A stretch of DNA of 64,000 nt from Anaspis maculata (taxonomy: Eukaryota; Arthropoda; Insecta; Coleoptera; Scraptiidae): assembly GCA_949128115.1 (NCBI GenBank), contig OX421966.1, positions 58,153,416 through 58,217,415 of the forward strand, given 5' to 3'. The notes below the pieces were generated by a model. The model worked only from the letters and a program-made list of their open reading frames with translations, had not been told where the DNA came from and searched no databases. The translations under genes were made by a program, and so were the position numbers. This document shows positions 1-8,800 of this stretch, piece by piece. The stretch's first letter is position 1, and each line of letters opens with the position of its first letter.

Positions 1-983
1 ACGCATTCTTTCACGGATCTTTGAGATGTTCATCCTCTAATTTAATGCTGTCATGGTTTTTTTCACTTTCCCACATTAGTATCACTTGGTACGGCAAAAA
101 AGACAAAAGTCCAGGACCGGAATCAAGTCTAGTGAACATTATTTCTAAAAATCCGATTTTTCAGTATTCAGTTGGAAAATTACAGCACAAAGTTATGGTG
201 AAGTGGCTGAAAAATGCTCTTTTGTCTGCATTTGGAACTTTAGGTCACTTTAGAAACCAGCTAAACAAATTTCTCCTTTTGTTGATTTCAAGAATGCAAA
301 ATATTATTTCCGAAACTTTTCGCGAACAAAATAAGAAGAAGCAAGAATGATAATTATTCAGAAACGTAATTTCAATTTGTAGAAAACGAGCAATATCAAT
401 GTTTGTATGTTATGTTTATGTTAATGTTTATCAAATTTCGGAAATAATTTCTCTCTTGTCTGCATTTGGAACTTTAGGTCACTTTAGAAACCAGCTAAAC
501 AAATTTCTCCTTTTGTTGATTTCAAGAATACAAAAAATCATTTCCGAAATTTGATAAACATTAACATAAACATAACATACAAACATTGATATTGTTTGTT
601 TTCTACACATTAAAATTACGATTCTGAACAATTATCATTCTTGCTTCTTTTTATTTTGTTCGCGGAAAGTTTCGGAAATAATTTTTTGTATTCTTGAAAT
701 CAACAAAAGGAGAAATTTGTTTAGCTGGTTTCTAAAGTGACCTAAAGTTCCAAATGCAGACAAAAGAGCATTTTTCAGCCACTTCACCATAACTTTGTGC
801 TGTAATTTTCCAACTAAATACTAAAAAATTGGATTTTTAGAAATAATGTTCACTAGACTTGATTCCGGTCCTGGACTTTTGTCTTTTTTGCCGTACCAAG
901 TGATACTAATGTGGGAAAGTGAAAAAACCATGACAGCATTAAATTAGAGGATGAACATCTCAAAGATCCGTGAAAGAATGCGT
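1..983. repeat. Long palindrome, arms about 449 bp
   Basis: Bases 1-449 are nearly the reverse complement of 535-983: the window opens with ACGCATTCTTTCACGG and the right arm closes with CCGTGAAAGAATGCGT at 968-983. The spacer 450-534 is itself an extra copy of an internal arm segment (about 217-315) in the same orientation as the left arm, so that segment occurs three times. The left arm may continue before the window. The 109-codon open frame at 21-350 lies wholly in the arm and shows no family resemblance, so it is not called as a gene. A transcript across this would fold into a hairpin with about 450 bp of stem. A fold-back element or inverted duplication is likely. Confidence 0.9.
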
Positions 984-1415
984 GCTAGACTGATTTTCAC
1001 TAGATCGCAGCCGACCCTAATCTCGAAAGATATTTTTTTCTGGGAAGACTTTGGGTGTGCCGAAGAAATTGAAGGATGTTCCTTGTAGCATTTTTTCTGG
1101 TGTTTCTGAATCTGATACTGGTTTTGCAAAAAAACATTGAAAAATATGACTTTTCTAACAAAAACTTTGAAAATAAAAAAAATCAGTCCGGTCCTGGAAC
1201 TTCTGAACAACTTTATGACGCAATGTATTAGCTATCATTAGAAGATCATACCTATCAAATTTCAGTCAAATCCAATATGTCATTCGGAAGATATAGCTCA
1301 TCAAAAACTTCGACAAAATACATGATTCACCCTGTAACATCAAAACGAAAGGCGATAGAAAAATTTCAAAGCGAGATCCTAGTTCCCCTAGAAAAACTGG
1401 ACCTACCGTTAAGCT
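984..1415. other. Non-coding stretch, no gene seen
   Basis: AT-rich sequence without a supported gene. It contains a CACCCTGTAACATCAAAA motif near 1325-1342 that recurs as ACACCCTGTATAACATCAAA near 1434. This suggests MITE debris abutting the start of the following ORF. Nothing else is recognised. Confidence 0.5.
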
Positions 1416-2081
1416 ATGTCGGTTTCCTCATGCAACACCCTGTATAACATCAAAAAACAAGTGGCAGGACCCGTTGGCGTGGTAAAGCAAATTTCCAAAA
1501 AGATACTCAACAGGAACATATTCATCAGCACTGTAAACAAGAATAATGAATTGACCGAAACATGTAAAACATTTTGCAATGATCTATGGTCACCAAGAAG
1601 AAGTGTTTTCGCACAGAAAAATGAAGGAGTTACCTTCTTAGGTCACGGGTCTCTAGTTCAGGAGCATGTAACTCAGTTACGGTTATCAACAAATTCATCA
1701 TTAAACTTCGAGAGTACTGGCGATTTAACAAATGCATTTGAATTCAACCGTTGTGTGTTTGATGGAATGTTGATACATAGCACCGATTACAAAAAACCAA
1801 AGAAGACAAACGACACCGTAATACAAACTTCATCAGGGGACTTCATAATGGTGTGCAAAATTTTTACATTGAAGACCGATAATTTCTTATATGGGAACAA
1901 GATTTATGTAGAAAACGTTTCACGTCAAAATATTGTATTGAAACACATATTCAAAGTGGTACGTATGAATGAAAAAATCTGTGTATCTATTAATAATGTA
2001 AAAAAAAAATGTATAGCAATAGAAACAAAAAACCAAATCAACTACATATGCATGTTGCCCAATACCTTTGAAATACAATAA
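1416..2081 (+). CDS. Transposon-derived ORF, C-terminal fragment (221 codons)
   Basis: Open frame of 221 codons. I do not recognise it with certainty. The central part (FDGMLIHSTDYKKPKKTNDT, then SGDFIMVCKIFTL) and the ending YICMLPNTFEIQ resemble, from memory, the C-terminal domain that follows the transposase in animal proteins related to EnSpm/CACTA Tnp2. That family link is tentative. No DDE core, zinc finger or membrane segment is visible. The first codons are suspect because an ACACCCTGTATAACATC repeat motif lies within them (about 1434-1450). The real coding part may begin at an internal acceptor, or this may be the last exon of a gene whose remainder lies before the window. It stops cleanly 54 bp before the MITE at 2135. 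A decayed transposon gene is the most likely reading. Confidence 0.4.
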   Translation: MSVSSCNTLYNIKKQVAGPVGVVKQISKKILNRNIFISTVNKNNELTETCKTFCNDLWSPRRSVFAQKNEGVTFLGHGSLVQEHVTQLRLSTNSSLNFESTGDLTNAFEFNRCVFDGMLIHSTDYKKPKKTNDTVIQTSSGDFIMVCKIFTLKTDNFLYGNKIYVENVSRQNIVLKHIFKVVRMNEKICVSINNVKKKCIAIETKNQINYICMLPNTFEIQ

Positions 2082-2134
2082 AATCACTCACATAATAAAC
2101 TTCAGGCTTCATTCCAATTTCTCCAAGTTACCTA

Positions 2135-2420
2135 CACTTGATTGCAAAAAAAATCGCGTACACTTGAAAAATCAAGCAACCGAGTATTCGCCAACATTGT
2201 GCGGTGTCAATGTGTCTTTTCCTGAATTTTGACTTTATTTTTCCAAATACATAGCTTATAAACTGGCATGACAGTGACGCTGACGCTGCCACACTGCTCA
2301 ATCAACTTTGGCATTATGACAGTATGACCATTGTAGTATGGCATTGACACTGACAAAGTAATAAAGACTGATTTAATACAGCGAAAAATGGGTGTACGCG
2401 ATTTTTTTTGCAACCAAGTG
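2135..2420. mobile_element. MITE, Tc1/mariner-like (29-bp TIRs, TA TSD)
   Basis: Terminal inverted repeats CACTTGATTGCAAAAAAAAT... (2135-2163) and its reverse complement (2392-2420) match at 28 of 29 positions. They are flanked on both sides by TA (2133-2134 and 2421-2422). No coding capacity is seen. TA duplication with CA-starting TIRs fits a non-autonomous Tc1/mariner element. Confidence 0.85.
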
Positions 2421-2557
2421 TACATGATTTTCCTCTGTTGAATATTTCCCTAGATAGAGAACAAAATTATCAACCAGATTATGGATAAACTTATTTTATG
2501 TGATTACCTTCTTCCAATTCTTCCCTCATTCTCGGCTCGTATTAGGGCCGCGTATTA

Positions 2558-2689
2558 GGGCCACTTGTAGTTATAACCACAGTTTAACTTTAAACTTTGT
2601 TTCGTTGCCGTGGAAATAATTGTGGCAACAATATAAATTAAGTTAATAAAACTAAGTTTCAAGTTTAACTGTGGTTATACAAGTGGCCC
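2558..2689. mobile_element. MITE, PIF/Harbinger-like (TTA TSD)
   Basis: Termini GGGCCACTTGTA and TACAAGTGGCCC, with homology continuing about 40 bp inwards (ACCACAGTTTAACTT / AAGTTTAACTGTGGT). It is flanked by TTA on both sides (2555-2557 and 2690-2692). The centre has a GTTGCC...GGCAAC stem, so the 132-bp unit is almost wholly palindromic. A 3-bp TTA duplication is typical of PIF/Harbinger. Confidence 0.85.
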
Positions 2690-2692
2690 TTA

Positions 2693-3627
2693 ATGGCACA
2701 ATTTAATTAATAGCACCTGATGTAACGCGAAAAACCTCAGCTCTACACAGTACACCAATACGACACCACACACAACAAGCCTTCAGGTTCAGGCTAGAAG
2801 GGCTGCCGGCTGACTATGTTGACTACGGCACTACGCACTCTCTGCTAGTCTTGCTTTGCTACTGGCTGAACTGTTGTGTGGAAGACATCATCACTCCTAA
2901 AACAGAGAAAAACTTAGTGGATCAATTTACCGCATTGACTGTTGTCATGAGTCTTGGTTTATGTCGTACGCTGCCTTATTTTGGCCTCCTTTTTTGATAG
3001 TAATTACCTTTATTTCCTTGAACTTGATATTGCAATTGCAAACACAGTAGTTGAGAACAGCACACACACACACAGAACTAGCCAGAGGGGGGCACAGGCC
3101 GCCCGTACCGTACGCGTGAATGGCACTTGGGGCACCGAAGAACAGGCTGGGGCACTTGGAGGCAGAGAGCAGAGACGCGGAATGCGAAAAGCGAAAACGC
3201 CGGAAACGGAAACTCTCTGCTGCCGAATGGACTGTCACATTAATGACAAATGACAGGCGAAAAACGCGGGAAGTTCCACACACGTCCTGCTTGGCCGATT
3301 GGCGATCACGGTGGCGCTCGCATCACCGTGGCGCGTAATTCAAATATTTCAATTGACACTGCACCGAGTTACATTTTCCATCAGAAACCATCATAGCCCA
3401 TCACAAAAACTTGACGTTGGGAATCCCCAACAAAAATGCGGACTAGATTCCAGATGAGCCCAATGCACCCAACACAGCCCAACACAAAAACAAGAAACTT
3501 TGTGTTGGGCTCTGTGTTGATTCTGATGGTCATTTGCACCAGGGAACATTTCCAAAAGGTAATTATCCGTAAAAATCGATAACTTATAAAACTATAACAA
3601 TCTAGGTATATCATATAGAATAATTAC
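2693..3627. other. Non-coding stretch, no gene supported
   Basis: Several overlapping frames are open on both strands (about 2945-3340), but they conflict with each other and none has a recognisable motif. A short CA run lies at 3061-3073. An inverted pair GCCCAACACAAA / TTTGTGTTGGGC lies near 3476-3510. The stretch ends at the donor site of the minus-strand exon next to it. Confidence 0.5.
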
Positions 3628-3811
3628 CTCCCACATGTACAATTGTGGCCTCCCACCAGTCCTCCTCGTCGCCGTACCTGACGAGGTATTTTTTCGAAAC
3701 ACTTAATTTCGTGACGTCGAATTTCCTTACGTTTTCGATCGGTACAATAGTACGGACATTGTCCATAACGAAACGCACGTAGGCATATTTCACTGTTGTT
3801 GACATCGACAT
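3628..3811 (-). CDS. Orphan first exon, BEN-family-like N-terminus
   Basis: On the minus strand an ATG at 3811 opens a frame beginning MSMSTTVKYAYVRFVMDN, then IVPIENVRKFD, and ending EEDWWEATIVHVGG. It stops at a clean donor GGGAG|GTAATT (exon end 3628, phase 1). The pattern YAYVRF..D...IVP...V..F......KKYLVRYGDEEDWWEA.I resembles the short N-terminal module of insect BEN-domain-type nuclear proteins; I know this by pattern only. No continuing exon is recognised between here and base 1, so the rest lies outside the window or is lost. Adjacent sequence 3880-4050 could hold its promoter, but no clear core motif is seen. Two other frames over the same bases are open but carry no such pattern. 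Confidence 0.5.
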
Positions 3812-4228
3812 CGTTTGCGTTTGAAATGTTTTGTGACGAAGATGGCCGACAACCTGTACGTACCACAACACAACACACAACCAGCAACGCCGTTATGATA
3901 TACATAACCTGGCCGGGTCGCCGGCATCCTGTGCTCGCGGGCTTAATGCCGCTCATGGATTGGCTGATGTGCTCACGCGATGATATGGGTTTCACCCATT
4001 GGCTTGAACTTCAGCCAACACTCGTGCTGTCGCAAACGCGCTACATTTAAATACAAAATTGCAGCTCTGATTGTACATTGTACCTACACTTCTTTAAATA
4101 ATCAATATTAATTAGGTACACCTGTCAAAGTGTTACATTGACATGAAATAAATAATATATACAAAAATCCTATCCATAATATTACATTATAATATAATAT
4201 ATTATATCCTACCCATCATCCATAAGTA
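3812..4228. other. 5' flank of the orphan exon and AT-rich tract
   Basis: No gene is seen. The part nearest the exon is moderately GC-rich, while 4130-4210 is almost pure A/T with TATATTATATCC-like runs. It leads directly into the MITE beginning at 4229. Confidence 0.45.
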
Positions 4229-4864
4229 CAGGGTGATCCACCGAGACTCCCCCCGCTGTTAGATTTTCGCCCGTTCGAATAAATTGGAAACGAAAAAACT
4301 TCCCTTGAACGATTTTTTCCGTAGATTTCAAAATTGGAAAGTAAAATTTTCTCCCACCTGTCATATACAGGGTGCCACGTGTTGAATTTTTTCAAAAAAT
4401 CCTCAGAAAATTCATAAAGTTTGCATTTTATCCTCGATTTCATCTTTTATCTGACCTTAGACTCAATATTAAAATTAAATTTATGACTGATGTTATCTCT
4501 AACACTTTTTCAACAAAATTTAACTTTGCAGCCAAATAACTTCGATTAATATTGAGTCTACGTCAATAAAATGCAACTTCATGAATTTTTTTCGGAATAT
4601 CTGAAAAAATTTGTTTAAAAAACTAATATGTCAAACATTTGTATTCAGGATAAAAAACTACATCAGTTTAAATAGAAAAATTCAGGGAGTCAAAGAAATT
4701 GAGTTTTTTTTTGCGGTCCCCTGTATTTGACAGGAGAAAGAACATTTTACTTTCTAATTTTGAAATCGACGGAAAAATCGCGCAAGTGAAGGTTTTTCGT
4801 TTCCAATTCATTCCAAAGGGAAAAAATCTAACAGGGGGGGGGGAAATCTCGGTGGATCGTCCTG
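4229..4864. mobile_element. MITE with CAGGGTG-type termini, about 200-bp TIRs
   Basis: Left end CAGGGTGATCCACCGAGA and right end TCTCGGTGGATCGTCCTG are inverted copies. The homology continues about 200 bp on each side (for example GATTTCAAAATTGGAAAGTA against TACTTTCTAATTTTGAAATC). TA flanks both ends (4227-4228 and 4865-4866). A second ATACAGGGTG motif sits inside the left arm at about 4365, hinting at nesting. No transposase is present. Confidence 0.8.
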
Positions 4865-4883
4865 TACGTCCCAGTAGGACACC

Positions 4884-5510
4884 AGATACCGATAGCAGGG
4901 GACCATATAGCAGTTTGGATGGGTGTTCAATGGCACATTTACAACAGAGCAGAGGGCTCCTATAGGGATGTATGGAACGTAAGCTGCTCGCAGAAATTAC
5001 CACATAGAGCCCTATACAATGTAGAAACTTTGAAATGGCCTATAGGGACCGATACAGTCGTTCCTTGTAAATACCGGTAAACCCCACAGATACACCTTAG
5101 ATACCGATAGCAGGGGACCCTAGCAGTTTGAATGGGTGTTGAATATGGCACATTTACAACAGAGCTCCTATAGGGATGTATGGTGTGTATGCTGCTAGCT
5201 GAAATGACCACATAGAGCCCTATATAAAGAAATAATAATGCTGGAATGTCCACCATAGATCCCATAGGTCGTACTGGCTCCTATGTCATTCAGTTTTCTA
5301 TAGGTAGTATACCGGTACAAAATATATTTAACGTACAGGGATGAATGGGCAATATAGAATTACTTTGAAATGGCCTATAGATGCCTATAGGGACCGGTAC
5401 ATATCTTTCCTTGAGCCCATAGATCCCCGTAAACCCCTCAGATACACCATAGATACCGATATGGACCCTAGCAGTTTGAATGGGTGTTCAATGGCACATT
5501 TACAACAGGG
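4884..5510. repeat. Complex tandem repeat, three copies
   Basis: A segment starting AGATACCGATAG, followed by GACCCTAGCAGTTTGAATGG, GTGTTCAATGG and CACATTTACAACAG, occurs near 4884, 5100 and 5450. The intervening sequence is partly conserved (CTATAGGGATGTATGG, TTTGAAATGGCCTATAG). Spacing is irregular (about 215 and 350 bp), so the copies differ by indels. Confidence 0.75.
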
Positions 5511-5613
5511 ATATTACCAATAAAACGAAACTGTGAATTATCACAGTACATGGGTTCATACATAATGAACATGGTCAATGGAATCATCATCAGTTATTTA
5601 TCACAATAAATAC

Positions 5614-5867
5614 TGATCGATGGCTTAGTGGAGAGTTGACAGTTTCGATGGTGATTTTGAATGAGGTGATAGAAGCGATGATGATGATGATGATAGTTAA
5701 CACGTTTGAACTTAAACAGCGTTTTATTTTGTAAAAACTTGAAAAACGATATTTTATGCACATGAACGTTACATTTTTATTTCGTAATGTCAAAATATTA
5801 TGTCAATTCTATTGGCGCAAATGCGCGCTGTCACCTGTCAATGTCTAAAGCAGTGGCGTAACGGACA
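5614..5867 (-). repeat. 3' LTR of the complete BEL/Pao element
   Basis: Identical to 11325-11578 at all positions compared by eye, including the (ATG)n length, so no mutations have accumulated since insertion. The flanking AATAC at 5609-5613 matches the one beyond the 5' LTR. Confidence 0.95.
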
Positions 5868-5894
5868 TACCGCCGCCCTTGAAAGGCTGCACTT

Positions 5895-8800
5895 TCAAAT
5901 TGGTAACATGCAAATCTTCGCCACTGCACGTTTCACAATTCCACTGCGGGTCTTTACGCTAACCACCCTCACGACGCCATCTTGGCCAGGATGCACCGAG
6001 ATGATCCTTCCCATGGGCCAACACAGGGGCGGAGTGTCCTCCCGTAACACAACAAGGGAGTCCGGGCGGATGTCCGGAATTGCAGCGCCCTTGCTACAGC
6101 GGCTCTGCTGAAGGTGATGCAAATAATCAGCGGACCAGCGGGCCCAGAAATGTTGCGTCATACGCTGTAAGTGGGCGTATCGGGCTAGTCGATTTGACGG
6201 AACATCAGCGGGAGGATATTCCTGAGGCACAGCCGTCAAAGGACCCCCGATGAGGAAATGCCCAGGCGTGAGCGGCTCCAAATCATTCGGATGATCTGAA
6301 ATTTGAAATAGAGGCCGCGAATTCATTACGGCCTCGATTTGACTTAAAAATGTGTACATTTCTTCGAAGGTCAAAGTTAAGTTATTAGATATTCGTTTAA
6401 GGTGAAATTTTGCGGACTTAACCGCTGCTTCCCACAACCCCCCGAAGTGAGGCGATCTTGCGGGTATAAAATGCCACTGGATGCTGTTCATTGCGGCATA
6501 GTCTTGTACGGCTTCGGTTCGCGCTAGTTCGGCGATTCGCTTGAGATGATTGTCGGCTCCTACAAAATTGGTAGCGTTGTCCGAATATATGTGTGTACAT
6601 AAACCACGCCGTGATACGAATCGCTTCAAACAATTGAGGAACGCGTCGGAGCTCAAGTCGCTAACCAATTCAATGTGGACTGCTTTAGTCGCAAAGCAAA
6701 CGAAGATACATGCATATGTTTTTATGACTGTTCTGTTGCGGACTTTGCCGTCCTTCACCAGGAGCGGTCCTGCGAAATCGACACCACAGTTTGAAAAAAC
6801 CCTGCTGGGAGTAATTCTTGAAGCCGGGAGCTCTCCCATGGGCGGCATATACCTTGTCGGGTTTGCTTTGAAGCAGGTAACGCATTTTCTCAAAACACTT
6901 CGCACTGTTTGTCTTCCGTTCATCGGCCAATAGTTCTGGCGAATGCTTGACAAAATGGCCTGCGGCCCAGCATGAAGGTTCTTGTGATGTTCATGCATTA
7001 TCAGGAGATTGGTGAGTGGATGTTTAGCTGGTAAAATGATCGGATGCTTGCTTTCGAACGGCAGCTGGGACTTACGCAGTCTGCCGCCTACACGGATCAG
7101 CTGATTTTCGTCTAGCATAGGATTCAACGTATGCAGACTACCGCGTAACTTCTTTGATTTTGATAGAGCTTGTTTTTCGGGTCCGAAGGCTTGAGATTGG
7201 CAAAGTTTTAGAAGTGCTAACGTAGCTGCTTTTAGTTCTTCGACAGTCAAAGGGCCCGTGGTCTTGTTGTGATTCTTCAAGTTGCTTCCGAAACGGAAGC
7301 AATACGCAGTGACTCGTTGGAGTCTAGAGAACGTTGAAAAGCGATGGAAAATGGTGTCCGACTCCGAAGAAGTGCTCACGAGACTCACTGTTTTCGCTTC
7401 AGGAACATCCGTCACCACCACGGGTGCCTCGAATTCAGGCCAATTATTTTTCCTTCCTGAAAGCCAGGATGGGCCATTCCACCATAGAGATGAATGTGCC
7501 AGCTGACCAGGATCTGTCCCGCGTGAGATTATGTCGGCTGGATTGTCAGCTGATGAAACGTGGTGCCAGTGTCCATCCTTGGTCAATGCTTGAATTTTCG
7601 ATACACGGTGCGATACGAAGGTCTTCCAGCAGCTAGCTTCTCGAGCTATCCAATGCAACGTTATGGTTGAGTCGCACCAGTAATGAACGCTGGAGACCTT
7701 GAGATCTAAGGCTCTTAAGACCTTGTCAACGAACTGCGCCATGAGGTGTGCTCCGCAGAGCTCTAGTCGAGGTAACGATACAGTCTTGAGTGGTGCGACT
7801 CTTGACTTGGAGCAGATCAATCTCACCAGGCAAGCTCCCTGGTCGTCTTGTGAACGTGAATATATGGAAGTACCATAAGCAAGTTCCGATGCGTCACTGA
7901 ACGCATGAACTTGAACGTCAACTGGATCCTTTATCAAAATTCTTCTAGGAACTCTGATCAAATTGATCGCAAAGAACTGATTGTAGAGTTGCATCCACGT
8001 GGACAAGAGGTCTTCGGGTATGGGATCGTCCCAGTCAAGTTTAAGTTGCCACAGTTTCTGGATGATTAACTTCGCCCTGAGTATCACTGGTCCGACCAAA
8101 CCCAACGGATCGAACACTTGTGCAATGAGCGATAGTATGGTACGTTTTGTAACCTTGGAACAGGGCTTGTCACTTGTATTTGTTGAGTAAAAGAAATCAT
8201 CTTTGTCCAAGTCCCAAGAGACACCCAAGGTTTTAACGTTGCCATCATCCGTCAAAATGTATTGAAATGAATCACCACGTGGGACTCCCTCCAAAAGCCG
8301 CGAATCATTTGACACCCATTTTCTTAGCTTGAATCCAGCGCTAGCTAGTACTGATTCGACTTCTTGCCGAAGTTTGATTGCGTCTTGGAGATTGTCACAT
8401 CCCGAAATGTAGTCATCCACATAGAAATCCTGTCGTATTGATTGACTGGCCAAGGGAAATGATTCTTGATTTTCGTTTGCCACTTGCAACAAACATCGAG
8501 TTGATAGAAAGGAAGCGGGAGCAGTTCCATACGTCAGTGTGTTCAACTTGTAATGATTCAGCTGATCGTGAGGATCTGATCGCCAAACTATGCGCTGCAA
8601 ATCACGTTGACTGGGGTGCACATCTACTTGACGGTACATCTTCTCTATGTCGGATGCCATCGCAACGCAATGCTTTCTGAACCTGACGATTATCGAAAAC
8701 AAATCCGACTGCACCGTCGGACCTACCTTCAGTACATCGTTGAGCGACAAGCCCGTTGACGTTTTTGCTGACGCATCGAAGACAACACGCGTTTTAGTTG

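Noticed and set aside
21..350. 109-codon plus-strand open frame
   Set aside because: Lies entirely inside one arm of the terminal palindrome, shows no family motif, and its other arm copy is not open in the same way.
2945..3338. Three overlapping frames on both strands
   Set aside because: Mutually exclusive, low-complexity Arg/Ser-rich, no motif or splice context.
3624..3995. 123-codon minus-strand frame overlapping the BEN-like exon
   Set aside because: Different frame of the same bases; no recognisable pattern, whereas the chosen frame shows a family-like motif and ends at a donor.
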